Part shown: piece by piece, positions 35,300 through 48,479 of the stretch
Layout: every line of letters begins with the position of its first letter
Numbering within the stretch: the stretch's first letter is position 1
Assembly (NCBI GenBank): GCA_028023455.1
Contig: JAQFVV010000018.1
Span: forward strand, 9,067,481-9,131,480
DNA: 64,000 nt
Source of the DNA: Epiperipatus broadwayi
Lineage: Eukaryota; Onychophora; Udeonychophora; Euonychophora; Peripatidae
Reading direction: 5' to 3'
Notes under the pieces: model-generated
Told to the model about the DNA's origin: nothing
The model's input: only the letters and a program-made list of their open reading frames with translations
Database searches by the model: none
Translations under genes and position numbers: made by a program

Positions 35300-36816
35300 T
35301 TTATAAGTTTCTGGACTAGGAATAGGAAGGCCAATTTCTAAAGCTGAACCATGAATGATATATTCTGTTGCCTTTGGTTCCCATGGCTGTAACTTTTCAA
35401 ACAAAAAACTTTCTTCTGTTAAATGAATTTTCTCAGTGTTTGTTTCTTTTTCTTCACTTTGCCCTTTTTCCAAGTTGTCTTCTTCATAATTTTTTGTACT
35501 GATTAGCCTTTTCTGAATTTCCTTTTCTAATTTTTCAACATTTTCTTCTCGCTGCTTTTGTTTTTGTTTGGCAACTCGTACCCAAGTAGGGTAGGGATTT
35601 TCAGGTGTGGGCACATTGGTAACTGGACGGGTTTTTTCAACCTGCTTTAGTCTATTATTTAAAAAAATTATATTACTTTCTGACTTCATATCTTGGCTAA
35701 CATTATGATTTTCCTGAGAAAATGTATTAACAGATACTTTATGTGGCTCAGAAATAGTTTCATTAATATTTACTAAATAATGATCATCACTTTGTGATGT
35801 GTTAGTTTCAAATAAAGAAATACGGTTAAGAACACTACTACTTTTTTCACTATTAATAATATTGGCATCATCTTGAAATAATGGATTGGTTGTTTTACCA
35901 GCATCTCCACCATTAATAGATTCTTCATTTTCAAGTAATTCAAGTTCTTTTAGCTTCATTGAACGACGGGCAAATACTTTGTAAAGTTCACCTTCTTCAT
36001 CAAATTTATTGTCACCAGATTTAATTTCCTTCCAAGTTGAACTTGTTAATTTGGCTCTTAGTGAATACGTTTCATTAATAAATTCTGGAGCTGATTTAAT
36101 ACTTGCATTTTTGTTGGCATCATCTGCATACTTTTTTCTATAAAACACATCATCTTTCCGAACACTTACACTCCTTTTAACTTCTTCAGATTTTTTATTT
36201 GATTCTTTATCTGTATAAAATACAGATTTAAAACCAAATCTTTTTGTTGGCTGAACTAAAAAAGATGACTGAGAGTTTTCATTACCAACTTTTTCAGAAA
36301 GAGTAGTCCTTTGAGTTATTTCATTACTTTCAGGATTTTCTAAATTTTGATTAGAAATATTTTTTTTTGCTTTTCTAAAACTACTTTTGGACAAAAGACG
36401 AGACAAAAAACTTTTAGGACCTTTCTCTTTATTGGAAGTAATTTCTCCATCTGATTTTCGACCTTTTTTAGCTACATATTTATTACCTTTTTTATAATTT
36501 TCTTCATTAGTTAATTCTTCAACATATGCAAGTTTTTGTCCATATGGAAAAGATTGATTTTTCCTATGTTCTACATCTATATCTTTAGTTTCATTATGTA
36601 CATTTAAATTTTGTAAGGAAGAATGCCAAAGCACAGGCTGGTTAAAAGAACTATTTTGAGTTTTATTTGGGCTAATTTCAGATGTTTTTCCAGAAACTGA
36701 TATGAAATTAACATCAAAAATATTTTTTTCACTTAGTGGTTTTGGCAAATATTCTTCTGATTCGGAATGTAATGATAATGGAGACAATCCAACTTCAGAC
36801 CTGATTAAAGAATCAC
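35300..36816 (-). CDS. CRACD/KIAA1211 (DUF4592) family protein, large exon
   Basis: A 1517-bp internal exon bounded by a TTTTCAG acceptor and an AAA|GTAAGT donor. It enters with two bases of a split codon and continues 505 codons to phase 0. The protein is mostly disordered, rich in S, E, K and N, and opens SDSLIRSEVGLSPLSLHSE. A basic stretch (SFLSRLLSKSSFRKAKKN) lies about 120 residues in. Near the end, NPYPTWVRVAKQKQKQREEN followed by a charged helix matches the 'W.TLA.QKQK..RE' block of human CRACD, and a 'PWEPKATEYII' segment follows. Human CRACD inhibits actin capping protein; the same role here is inferred. The 60 or so extra residues at each end of the open frame are intron read-through. 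Confidence 0.72.
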
Positions 36817-37571
36817 CTGAAAATATATATATATTTGTATGATTAAAATAATAGTTTAAGCTTTCAATCATAAATGTTTTATTAAAACAATAGAATAATA
36901 AATATGTCAATACTTAAATATACTAAAGTTATAAATGAATGTTAAGTTACACAATTTATTCTACAATTGCAAAAATCCTTTCTTCTAATAGCAATTTGAT
37001 TATCTATTGGTTCTAATTCTATAATATATACATTGTTTATATCATTAAGGCTTTTTGTGCGTGTGTTCATAAATCAGCTTTCAATATGGTTTCTATTGTC
37101 CAGGCTTCTGGACATAACCGAAGATTTTGCTTTTTTGGCTTTATTCAAATCACTATAATTTGGTTCTAATTATATGCATATTATGTTTCAATTTTGCTAC
37201 AGATATTACTAAATAATTCTAAGTAACAATATTATAGTTGACCGGCAGTCACAAGACATCACTAAATGATCATTTATTAAAATCTAAATATTTTTATAAA
37301 AAAAATTATTCTTTATTCATAAACAGTCACTAATATTAAAAAACTATGAATGAAAAATTAATTATTTGGAAATCTTTTTCAAAGACTCGAATTTTAATCT
37401 TAATGCCACAATCACAATATGCTCAACTTATCCAAATAAAAAGGAAAAATCTCATAAATGAATATAACAATAAATTAAATTGCAGTCTTATCTCAGATTA
37501 TTTAGGAATAACTTTGGATGATAGCCCTCAATCTATCAAAGGTTAAATCTAAAATAATTTCTACAAATATC
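36817..37571. other. Intron sequence of CRACD-like gene
   Basis: Part of the 4907-bp intron 36817-41723. The 66-codon plus frame at 37346-37546 has no recognisable domain and is opposite in strand to the gene. Confidence 0.5.
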
Positions 37572-37579
37572 CTCCATAC

Positions 37580-38070
37580 CAGTGGTCTTCAATCTTTTCA
37601 CACCTGCGGATGGTAAAAATAAGGATAAGGTTTCGCGGCCTGGCAAAAATAAGAATAAGATAAATTTTCTTAAAGATGTAAACTGCTTAGCTTTAGATGA
37701 GCATAATTGTTATAACTGATCAAAACAACAATGTTAAATATACATGATGTAGTTATATATATATGGAGTTTGTATAATAAAAAACTTTTTTTTTTAATTT
37801 TGAATTTTTTTTAGAAAAGTAATAAAAAATTTAATTCTACCCCCCCCCTCCATAAACATCTGTGATAACTAAAAAAACAAATTAATTTATGTATGATTGA
37901 TTAGATTTTGTTTTCGTTCTGTTTCTTTTTTTTTAATTGGGTAAAAATGAGATGAAAAAATAAATAAAAATTGTTTATATTAATTAAAAGTTTAAACTCT
38001 TATTGTTTTGTTATTACAAGCTTTCTTGCAGCCCGGCACCGGTCCGCGGACCAAGGGTTGAAGACCACTG
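37580..38070. mobile_element. Short non-autonomous hAT element
   Basis: Inverted ends are CAGTGGTCTTCAATC at the left and GGTTGAAGACCACTG at the right, with a perfect 8-bp duplication CTCCATAC (37572-37579 and 38071-38078). Subterminal GCGGCCTGGCA and GCCCGGCACCGGTCCGCGGACC are GC-rich, as in other hAT elements of this end type. At 491 bp it has no ORF. It sits in the intron of the CRACD-like gene. Confidence 0.93.
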
Positions 38071-38078
38071 CTCCATAC

Positions 38079-40106
38079 AATCCTGGCTGACAGTATTTAG
38101 AGTTATAATGCATACGCTAAGAATCAATTTCCTCAACACTATAACATAATCTGCTGCTGAATAATGTGCCCATCTTTAAAGAAAAAATGCTCAAACTAAA
38201 TTTCTAGATATGCAATTTAATATTCCCATAATAAATATTTCTGATCTTTTCATATATTTCTCAACCAAATATCAAAAGAAAAGTTGTCTCACAGAAAATG
38301 AACAAAAACTATTAAATAAATCAGACTTACCATAAAGTCCAGATATAATTTCACAACCCAAGACTTAACTTAAATCAAAATCCCTTTTCTGAATATTTAA
38401 GCAAGAATTCCTTCAAACAACCAAAGAATTATAGCATAAAAAATTAATTTATTGTGAGACTGCAATTTTTTTTTCTATCTTAAGAGTAAAGAAAGCCAAA
38501 TTCAATCTCTTTAGATGTTTCTAAAATCTCATCAAGATTCAGGATTATCCATAGTGGTTTTACTTATTTTCTCCAGAAATGTAATTTAACAGCTTTTGAC
38601 TTGTATAGTTGTAATCAAATACAAACTGCTATGTCCGGTCTTCTATACTGTTGGACACTTTGTCTGCGAAACTTAATCATTCCAGACTTATTTAACGATA
38701 ATAATTCCTCAGTAATTACACAACTCTACTAGGTTTAGATTAAATGCAATTTAATAATAAATATTTATAGCAATATCTAATTATGATACAGATTATATAT
38801 ACATCTTTATACATTATAAATATATCTAAGCCCGTAGATGTATATAAATCATATTATAGATCAATATGACCTGTAAGAGTCTTAGCTGACTATTAACATG
38901 TTCAGAGGCTAGCTCTCCGCACCTGAAGTCCCTGTACAATTGGGCGAAATTCTGCACCCGCTTATAAATCCATGTGCACAGGTGAAGCTCCAAAAATCAA
39001 GTGTCCTTTTTTTGACAATTTGCAGTGAGTTGATTCATTGATTTAATTCCTGAAGCTGACTGGATCATATTCGAGTCCATACACTCAGGCAATTCTTCCA
39101 TTTACTGCTTCATGCTGGATACAAGTATTTAAATCGTTATCTCTCTATCTTTAATTAATGAGTTATTTTTTAACTTATAGTTTATCTCCTAAAGGAAATC
39201 TAAACTTGATTTCCTTTAATTGTTTTATATCTCATTAACATACTGAATTCCACTCTCATTAATTGAACTGTTTTTACTTTTAAAAAATAATCTTTTTTCT
39301 AATCTTAAGAATTATAAATAACTTTTATTTTCTATTTTAAAAGAATCAATCTTTTAAAATTCTCTAATTTATTTAAACTTATTACTTATTTTCATTAGTA
39401 ATTTATACCTATATATGTATGTGCATTTAAGCATACACATCACAAACCATAATGAATCTTTCTCTAGATTAGAATCTCTATAAATTCTCTATAGTGTTTG
39501 TTAATAGTTTCTTTAAATGAAAAAATTCATATATTAAATAAGTAATTAAAATCTTTATTTAACTTTTGATAATTGTGATCTATAAAAGATAGTAGGATTA
39601 TTTCAATTTACATAACTCATAATGCACATTTGGTGCCTTCAAGCAAAAAAAATCAATGAGCAAAAAACTGGTGATAGAAATCTGGTTCACATTGACATTT
39701 AAGTGTCCATTGATTTTACTTATTGTTAACATTGTGACTTCTGAAGTTGGAAATGAGATGATACTAGAGTCGCTTGAAGGAAAAAATGTATTACTATGTA
39801 ATTTATTTTATTTAAATATCAATAGATGGAAAGTATATATGCTTTGACAAATCTACTAATTAAACAACAACAGTGTCTAATGTTCAATATTCTAGTATCA
39901 CAGCTACTTTACTTATATAAAGAAAGAAAAAATAGTCAAATTTTATTTGTTCATAGGTTATTTCAATTGTTTTGATCTCTTTCGTAAAAAAAAAAAAAAA
40001 AAGGTAATAAAATTATATTCTAGCAGAAAGTTAAACATTCTTTTTTTAAAGATATGAACTCTTTTTTTTTTTTTCAAATTTAGTTTTTAGAATTCAGAGA
40101 CTTTTC
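38079..40106. other. Intron sequence with a higher-GC unassigned stretch
   Basis: From about 38610 to 39130 the GC content rises (CTAGCTCTCCGCACCTGAAG; GGGCGAAATTCTGCACCCGC), suggesting repeat or LTR debris. No ends, ORF or target duplication were found. The 63-codon plus frame 39656-39847 is not recognisable. Confidence 0.35.
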
Positions 40107-40964
40107 AAAAATGCAATATAGAGAGCATACCAATAACTCAGACAAGCTCTTATTAATAAGTGCAGTAAGAGAAAATATTTAAAATCTCTATCTGAAATAT
40201 TCTTATCCCCAAACCAATTGTTTTCGAGCTTATGGCTCACCTCATTGAGAGCTAGAACATTCAGACACTAGATCTAAAATATCAACTCAAAACCCAGCAC
40301 TTATTTAATACATAACTATTGAGAAGAAACTCTGAAATTTTCAGAAATAAAAAAGTCTTTAACTTTAGCTATCTAACTCAAACAGCTATATGGAACTGAA
40401 CCAAATTCAGATTTACCTTATATTAATAGCACTAGCATCGCCAAAGCCTTAAAGGATATAAAAAAGTCTTTAACTTCAGCTATCTAACTCAAATAGCTAT
40501 AAGGGACTGAACCAAATTCAGATCTACCATATATTAATAGCCCTAGCATCACCAAAGCCTCTAACTCAAATAGCTATATGAGACTGAATTAAATTCAGAT
40601 CTACCATATATTAATAGCCCTAGCATTGCCAAAGCCTTAAAGGATAGGGCTATTAATATATGGTAGATCTGAATTTGATTCAGTCCCATGTAGCTATTTG
40701 AGTTAGATAGCTTAAGTTAAAGACTTTTTTTATGGCTGAAAATTTCAGTTTCTTCTCAATAGTTACGTATTAAATAAGTGCTGGGTTTTGAGTTGATATT
40801 TTATATATAGTGTCTGAATGTTCTAGCTCCTCGCTGAGGTGAGCCATAAGCTTGAAACTCTGGGGATAAGAATATTCCAGATAGAGATTTTAAATATTTT
40901 CTCTTACCACAGTTATTAATAAGAGCTTGTTGAGCTATTGGTATGCTCTCTATATTGCATTTTT
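40107..40964. repeat. Foldback element with three internal tandem units
   Basis: Ends AAAAATGCAATATAGAGAGC and GCTCTCTATATTGCATTTTT are inverted, and the arms stay paired for about 320 bp. The left side also carries a tandem array of about 100-bp units starting near 40349, 40459 and 40560. Each contains CTATCTAACTCAAA.AGCTAT or a part of it, AAATTCAGAT.TACC and AGC.CTAGCAT.(G/A)CCAAAGCCT. The right arm holds one inverted unit. No ORF. It lies in the CRACD-like intron. Confidence 0.85.
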
Positions 40965-41723
40965 CCAAATACAAGCTTTTTATAAAGTAATGTCACACTA
41001 TATATGACTTGCTTTATTGATTATCAGAGAATTTTCAGTTTTGAAGATCTTTCTGTTTTAAGCAATTATCTTTTACTGTCTGGAATTTATGCCAATGGTC
41101 TTTTCAGAAGTCACTGTTCAGGTTCTGCCGTTCATTAGATGTACTAGTCACTAACTCCACCTTCTTTGCTTTGCAGGTAAATAAAAAACTTTTCTTGGCC
41201 AATCTAACTTTAATATTTTATTTACAAATAGTAAATATATTTAATATCATTTATCATGAGACACATTTCTACTTTTCATAAACTTCATTTTTTATATAAC
41301 TATTCTTGATATCTATGTGCAATAAAATTTATCTTTCACTTTTTAAATAAATGATAATGGCTTCTCTACATATGAAAAATCTGTCCTGATTTCTGATTCC
41401 TGCTGTCTCTGGGCAACTTTTTATGAATGAATGGAATAGTACAAAAATAATCTATTTCACATGACTCTACAACTCTACTCCTGAGTCATCTTTAGAAGCA
41501 TAAATAAAAAATGGCTATATAAGTGAATAATTGTAGTCCCAAAACTACTTTCTATCAATCTTTTTTAGTGCTTCCTCGCGTAGCCCTGGAATACAGGTAC
41601 ATGAAACAAGATTGTTACATATACAGAGCGTAGGTTAAATCAAAGTTAGGGAAGTTCAAAATCAATTTGATTTGGATAAACATAGCAAGTTATTTAATAA
41701 AAGATAAATAATAACAGACTTAC
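40965..41723. other. Intron sequence, no gene seen
   Basis: AT-rich, with one GC-richer patch near 41570-41600 (CTTCCTCGCGTAGCCCTGG) that I could not assign. Confidence 0.4.
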
Positions 41724-41829
41724 TTCCAAGTGTCTGTAAATTTTCTTCCTGATTTTCTGCAGAACTTTTTACAAATTCTTCATTTACTTCTGGTGTTGCT
41801 GGAAGATTACCAGAATTGGCATTCTGCTT
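41724..41829 (-). CDS. CRACD-like gene, middle exon
   Basis: A 106-bp exon with acceptor AATTTAG and donor GGAA|GTAAGT. It starts in phase 0, encodes KQNANSGNLPATPEVNEEFV then a run rich in S, E and Q, and ends with one base (A). Together with GT at the start of 35300-36816 that base makes a serine codon. Its open frame, consensus splice sites and phase match to both neighbours support it as a real exon. The segment is probably disordered and lies between the conserved basic motif and the long exon. Confidence 0.8.
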
Positions 41830-42078
41830 CTAAATTATATAGTACAAGTACAAAATTTTAGCTACAATAATTTAATGTTTATCTTTTAAAATTTGATAAC
41901 AAAAATGTGTAAAATTTTTAATTTAATTATATGCAGTATATAAACATACATATACAGTACATTAAAGATTTTTCTCTTTTTTAAAATTTGAAAATTTTAA
42001 GTTTTAAAAAATATGACATTTTTTCATTTGTGTATTTTATATTCAATTATAAATTATTTCCTTCTTTTCTGAGCTAAA
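41830..42078. other. Start of the 12.5-kb intron, no gene seen
   Basis: AT-rich sequence belonging to the intron 41830-54346. Confidence 0.5.
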
Positions 42079-42455
42079 GTAATAAATGACTGTTAATAAA
42101 CATATACACAGAAAAAGCAGATTTTTAAATATTCAGCATGCTTTTGATATAACATATTACTATAAGCTATAAATATGATATCAAAAGCATGCTAGGCAGT
42201 TAATTATAAGGCTAAATATTTAAAAATCTACCTTTTCTGTGTATGTGTTTATTAACAATCATTTATTACAATAGTTCAAAAAAGAAAATAATTTATAGTT
42301 GAATTACAAAAGATTATGGAAAGGACATTTACGATAGTTTGATGTCAAGTCATATTACAATAAGCTATGAATATAATATTGAAAGCATGCTAGGCAGTAA
42401 TAAAGCTGAATATTTAAAAATCTATCTTTTCTGCACATGTGTTCAGTAACAGTCG
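42079..42455. repeat. Foldback MITE plus adjacent partial copy
   Basis: 42079-42270 is a hairpin. GTTAATAAACATATACACAG, TTTTTAAATATT and AGCATGCTTTTGATAT on the left pair with ATATCAAAAGCATGCT, AATATTTAAAAA and CTGTGTATGTGTTTATTAAC on the right. At about 42342-42455 the loop and right arm recur (GAAAGCATGCTAGGCAGTAA, then TATTTAAAAATCTA), a partial second copy. No ORF. Confidence 0.8.
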
Positions 42456-43623
42456 TTTTGTATTTTGTATTGTATATATATGTTTTATTTTTGTGTATTT
42501 TAATTTATTTTTTGTTTGCATTCCTGACAAATTTTTGAAACATCTTTATGTTTGTGCCTTTGATACAGATTATATTAAATAATCAAATCAGTTGTTCATA
42601 TTAAATTACTTCAGAAATAAATAAGTTTAAAAAGGAAATGATACATTTTATATATTAATTTTATGGGTGTATGTAAATAAAACATTATAAAATAAAATTA
42701 TGTTTAACAGAATCATGAATAAAATAAAAATTGTGACATAAATTTAAATAGTACTTCTAGATTTAACATTTAGAAATAAATTACGTTTAATTTTGAAAAT
42801 ACTAAAGTAAAAATGATCAAAGGCGAAGACCATTTTTTAATTATTGTTCTGAAATCTTAAAAAAAAAGTTGTATTATTTTAGACTGTACGCCTGTATATA
42901 TAGTAAATATTCCTTCAAAAATTAATATTAATGAAAACCTGGTTTAAAAAAAATAACAAGTCAACATCAAGAAAAGTACTATACTTAATGGAAATAAAAT
43001 ATGTAAATGGATTGACTTTTTTAATAATAATAAAAAAGAGAATGTGCAAAATGAAAGTAGTACTTGATTGAAGACAGCATATACTGTTTGATGAGAAAAT
43101 ATAAATTATAGTAATCTTCAAACAAATCTGCTTTCAAAATAAGAAAGAATTTAAGACTGAAATTATTCTATATATTAAATAATAGTGCAATGCCTAGAAG
43201 GAAAAACAATTTTAAATTATTATACAGAATTAAGTTTGTTACTGCTATTTTGGTACTTTGGTTGAAAATAATTTTTTTTTATTATGATAAATACTCCTTT
43301 CTTCACAAATTCAAAAAAAAAAAAAAAAACTGAATTGTCAAACAAAAAAAAAATAAAAATAAATAAATACAATAGCATGAAGATAAAATTAGATTACGTA
43401 AACTTTAAATATATTTGATAATGCATAAAGTAGTCTTACTGTCCTGAATGTATAATAGTATTGAGCATTTGTATGTATGTGTTAATAATTATGCTATGAA
43501 TTATAATACAATTATATCTATATCGAGATAGCAATGAATTGTAAAATTTATATTTTTCAAATTAAAAATTGACAAAAAGAGAATCAATCATTGTAATGCA
43601 CAACTATTCAGATATAACAAATT
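42456..43623. other. Intron sequence, no gene seen
   Basis: AT-rich, with A runs near 43312-43329. The 68-codon minus frame 42915-43121 is low-complexity. Confidence 0.5.
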
Positions 43624-43890
43624 AATATTGAGATATTTAACTTTATTTAAATATTCCAAATACATTTAACTGTTAGTAATAGTGTACAGGTTAGTATATG
43701 CACAATGTTTTGAGAGGTATTATTCTCCTCTTCTTCAGGTGTTGCTGGCCTGACCAGTGACGGTGGGAATTCTTTGAATACTGAATTTTAAGATAATGCT
43801 CTCTTGAAACGTTGTGCAAATACTAACCTGTGTGCTATTACTAATAGTTAAATGTATTTGAAATATTTAAATAAAGTTAAATATTGAGAT
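43624..43890. repeat. MITE with about 85-bp inverted arms
   Basis: Left arm TTTAACTTTATTTAAATATT, TACATTTAACTGTTAGTAAT and ACAGGTTAGTATATGCACAA pairs with the right arm TTGTGCAAATACTAACCTGT, ATTACTAATAGTTAAATGTA and AATATTTAAATAAAGTTAAA. The unpaired centre is GC-richer (GCTGGCCTGACCAGTGACGG). No ORF. Inserted in the CRACD-like intron. Confidence 0.85.
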
Positions 43891-44749
43891 TTGTTTTTTA
43901 CTTTGTTTTTTATTTTAATAGTTTATCTGTTAATAAAGCTTACATGATATATTGTGCTGACTTTAATCTTATTTGATTGTCAGAAAAAAAAAAAATTCTC
44001 TTGTATTAGAAAAAAAAATATTTCAGTTAATTATACATATGTAAAATAAGTATAAGGGGATGTTTAACAAAAGATTACATTCTGTAAATATATGATGAGT
44101 GATTACTTCATCCACTGATTGATATATATTGAATCTGACATAATACAATGATCTGTGTGTATGTATATATTAAAATTTTGGATAGTGAAATTCAGGTTTA
44201 TATATAAAGCATCAGAATACCATGAAACATATAAATCAAATGATGATGCAGATTCTATAGTTTTTATAGTAAGAAAATACCCATTTTCTTCTTATAAAAA
44301 TTAGTGAACACAGAAGTTAGATTGCAGTTTAATTATTTATTAATAGTACTTGGAAATTATCATTTGTTTTTTTACATATATATATATATATTGACAAATT
44401 CTTGGCATATATTTCGTAATGCTATGCATTAATTAAAAACATTTTAATTAAAACTTTTGTTTATAAAAAAACAAAATGAATAAAATGTATTATATTGCTT
44501 CATGTACATATATTTTCTTTAAAAAAAAAAAAAAAAACTGTTCTATTCTTATAAATTATAATATAAGTCTATAAATATTAATTCTTATTAATCTCACGTT
44601 ATGATTTGTAGAGGTCTCTCTTGCTAAAATTAAGCACTCAAGACGCATGTACTAAGGTTTTAACCATATATAAGTATTAATATAAGCCTATGTAAATTCT
44701 TCAAATATTTAACACTCACTGCAGTGATTAAAGGCAACAGGTTTCTCTT
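43891..44749. other. Intron sequence, no gene seen
   Basis: AT-rich sequence with A runs near 44521-44536 and an (AT)n run near 44376-44391. No gene or bounded repeat recognised. Confidence 0.5.
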
Positions 44750-45010
44750 TTTTGACATTATAAACCTCAAAATAATTGTTTGCAATTTTTTTCTATTTTC
44801 CCTGAATGTTATAATTTCTTTCCATTCTTTTACTCTCATTTAATCCTTGTGTTAACCTACCCATCTTCTTATTGACTACTTTCTTCGAATTGACTGTCTC
44901 TTATTTTCATTTAAGAATCTTCTTAATTTCTCTATTATTATTTATTCTGACATGTCCACAATATATAAATTACTGGATTCAATAATGTTGCCAATTAAAA
45001 AAAAATTCCG
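44750..45010 (-). pseudogene. LINE ORF C-terminal remnant
   Basis: Minus-strand translation gives NLYIVDMSE, a YCGHVRINNNREIKKILK-like block, KVVNKKMGRLTQGLNESKRM and NYNIQGK-like sequence. This resembles the tail of RTE-like ORF2 proteins (the 'GHV.R..NNR..KKIL' pattern followed by a basic region). Stops interrupt it and only about 85 codons are visible. Moderately weak assignment from memory. Confidence 0.4.
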
Positions 45011-45420
45011 TACGAGTTAGCTTTTCTTATCCATTTTTCACCTACCAACATCCAGAATGCTAGATATATACTTCATCCTGAGTTGTTTAAATCTTTAAAA
45101 GCATTGTATAACAATTTGGTATACAATCATAGTTTGATAAGATAGTAAATTGGAATAATAATAAACTTTTCTGGATAAAATATGCCTTGTTTGATGGGTC
45201 GGCTGCTGCACTCAGGCTATGATGGGTTCCACAAGCAGTGGATAGTGGAATGGCCTTTAGATATGAAGCCAAGCTGTGAAAATCAAATAAACAATAATTG
45301 ATCAAGAGCTCCTGGTACCTGATAGGATGAACATTGGTTCACCAAAGACTAGGTACTATTTCTGATACAAACAGTCTTTCTTGTCTCTCTCTTTTTCTTC
45401 TTCAGGCACTTAAGTCATTG
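45011..45420. other. GC-richer unassigned repeat-like segment
   Basis: The stretch from about 45180 to 45420 is less AT-rich than its surroundings. It has the plus-strand string FDGSAAALRL and, antisense, the 72-codon frame 45087-45305. Neither is a recognised domain. It could be the end of a LINE or a SINE; no tail or duplication was seen. Confidence 0.25.
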
Positions 45421-47099
45421 TAAGACCTGGTCGTTGTAAACCTTTCATGCCATTGAACATCTGCCTTTGGATAATTACATATACAGCATTTCTTATTCCA
45501 ATATTCCCTTTATCTTCCTTTTTTTTTTTTTTTAGCCCAAGCTCTCAAAAATTAAGAGAGCAATGATGGCAACAGGTTTAGTAGACTGACAGTTTTTAGT
45601 CATACTATTATTTATAATTATTATTATTATTACATTGCAACATATAAATGATAGACCATGGATTCTTGGAAAATACTGCAAATAGCATTTGCCCTTCCCT
45701 TATCTAAATTAACTCAGAAAAACCATATCTTCTTAACTTCATGAATAAATCATGTTATTTTTAAGTATACTTTTAAATGAATTGTCATTTTAATTTATTT
45801 TACATAATTTTCAGCATTATTTATTATGTTTAGACGTAATCTTGCCATTTTATTATTACTAAGTAGTAATCAAAACCAGATTGTACTGATAAGATATCTT
45901 TATAACTGTTAACAATAATCACTGACTCCCAGTTTATGAACTCACATAACTCTCTACTCCAGATCTATATATATATGAGTTAATAATAGTTATCAGATAG
46001 TTGCAACATAGGCATGGGCAAAACAATACTCTTACTGAGGAAGACCATTTGTTTGACTTACCAATTAAAATCTATTAATAGTATTATGTGAATTGAATTA
46101 TTGCAATGAACTTTTAGCAGTATTGTAATAAGAAAACTTTACAAAAAAAAAAACAATTAACAAAAAAAAAAAAAAAAATTTTTTTAATAAACGAAATTCA
46201 GGGTGGATAGAATTAAAGCTAAATTTACAAAAAAAAAAAAAAAAGACAATGATTAACTTATGAAAAAATTTAAAGAAAGTACTCATATACAGATTGTTAA
46301 AAAGCTTTAGATCAACTGTATAATTAACAAAAAAATGTGGAAAAAAAAAGGCAGAACATGTTTGATATATGGTAGAATAAAACAGTTTGAAGCACAAAAG
46401 CAAATTTAAAGGATATAAATATAACTGAAGCAATTCATTAATTTAAAAAAAAAAAAAAAGGATTTAGGAAGGGGGGGGGGGATATATAAGACTAAACAGA
46501 TTGTATAATTAGGGAGAAAAAAATAAAAAAATTTGTAACAGAGATAAAAATTGTTAAAGTAAATAAAAGTGCTGAGATTTCAATTAAAAATTCTGAAGAA
46601 AAAAAACATTTGAAAAAATTAGATAATTTATTTATAATTCAGAATAAGGAATAGTGAATTCAACACACAATTTCTTTACAAATTAATGCAATGAAATATA
46701 AAAAAATGTAAAATAATAAGTTTAACCTCATGTATTGAAAAACCATTCTAAGAATATGGAAGAGTTATATACAGACCTCTTTATCACATGCTCCTTATGG
46801 TTTATATATACAGTAGGATCCTATTCTTAGAGTCAAGGTTTGCTGAAAAGTGGATTAATTAGTCTTTTGATTGAATAAAAATGTGGAGGTAACAAAATGC
46901 ACATAATACTGGTCAACTAACAATAGAAATGTTTTTCAAAATTTAATATAGTAATAGAATTATCTTTAAAATCAAAATAAGGAGACATGACCAACAGTAA
47001 TTTAATTAAAAATTTTTTAATTAAAATGATTCTAAAACAGAAATTTAAATCAGCAATCTAAAACAAATTAATGTGAATAAAGAAATTATATTATGCTTA
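45421..47099. other. Intron sequence, homopolymer-rich, no gene seen
   Basis: Long A runs (46141-46151, 46230-46244, 46443-46459) generate an artefactual 111-codon phenylalanine-rich minus frame (46098-46433). A G run lies at about 46470-46480. Confidence 0.6.
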
Positions 47100-47159
47100 G
47101 TTTTGATAGAAAAACTTTTTTTTTATACATTTTTGTTTTTATTCTAAAAACATATTAAT

Positions 47160-47350
47160 TCTTTAACTTTTTTACACACAGACAATGAAGTTTAAAAATA
47201 AAATATGTTTGCATAGCATGTGCATAATATATATTTTTTCATTAAATTTAAATCTGTGAACATGGGATTACATATTTTCCCCCCCGAAAGTGCTCAGATA
47301 ATATTTTATTAACTTTTATTTTTAAGTTTCATTGTCTGTGTATAAAACAC
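47160..47350. repeat. Hairpin-forming inverted repeat
   Basis: ACACAGACAATGAAGTTTAA and the following AAAATAAAA (47175-47208) pair with TTTTATTTTTAAGTTTCATT and GTCTGTGT (47315-47342). The loop of about 105 bp contains a CCCCCCC run. Probably a worn MITE; full ends not found. Confidence 0.6.
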
Positions 47351-48377
47351 TTATAGAATTATATTTTAGCATTAAAGTAAAACTTTATTTATTTTAAAAA
47401 CATATTAACTACATTTCAATACACACAATTAAAAATTGAGAATTATTGAAAACAATTAATTAGTAAGAGTATATAGTTTGTGTGAAAATGGAGAAAAAAA
47501 TTATAAAAGTTGTAAGATATATATATAATATTACAAAAATTCCAAATGATTGCTCACATTTAAAATATGTGAAAAAAAACATTTGAAAAAGTCAGATGTT
47601 TCCTGACCCAGATCATACTATTCATGTGTTCATCATTATAATTCAATATTTCATTATAACAAATCATTGTTATTCAATTTACAGGTGCTACATTTCTCTA
47701 ACATACTCATTTTGATAACAATGTCTTTAAATAAATACATTAATGATTATTATTAATAAAGTAAAGTCACCAAGAAAATAATGACGAAAAAGACATTATA
47801 CAAACTTCCAAATTTAATTCAGCTTAGATTTAAAGCACAAGTTGAGGATTTGACATGCAAATGAACTAATTCACCACAAGATCATTAATACATCATATTT
47901 TATATAAAAATAAAAATAAAGAAGAAATTGTAAAAATTATAACTAATATAAAAACTGGAATTTTCTCTTGAAATACAAACAATCAGATTAAAGTGAAAGA
48001 AGAGGGTAACCAACAATAAGAGAATCTACTGTGACAATAAAAAGAGTGTCTTTGAAGAGCTAAAAAACTAAATGTTATTTTTAAAGAACTGTCATTCTTA
48101 TAATTATTAGAAATAGATGATAAACTGACAACATCTAAAAATATATTTTTACTTTGAATACAACAAATGATAATTTTATTTGTATATTTTTAATAGATTA
48201 TTTGTAATAAATGTTACTTTTTTTATCATTCCATTTTTTTTTCTATCATAAATCAGTAAATTATTTATTGATACATAACTCCTTTGAATAAAGAATCATT
48301 TTTTTCTCCATTCAAAGATAAATCAGATATCTTTCAATTAATCAATATTGTCAGAGTTAACTATTCAGCACTCATAT
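47351..48377. other. Intron sequence, no gene seen
   Basis: AT-rich, without ORFs or recognisable repeat ends. Confidence 0.5.
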
Positions 48378-48479
48378 GATAATTCAATGCTGATTTAGTA
48401 TGCGCTCATGGTCATTTTGAATTATAAGAACTGCCCAAAACCCAGGCTGCCACATCCAAAAGATAAATCACATCCATCA

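Noticed and set aside
46098-46433. 111-codon minus-strand frame rich in phenylalanine
   Set aside because: Created by poly-A runs on the plus strand; no domain, and composition explains it.
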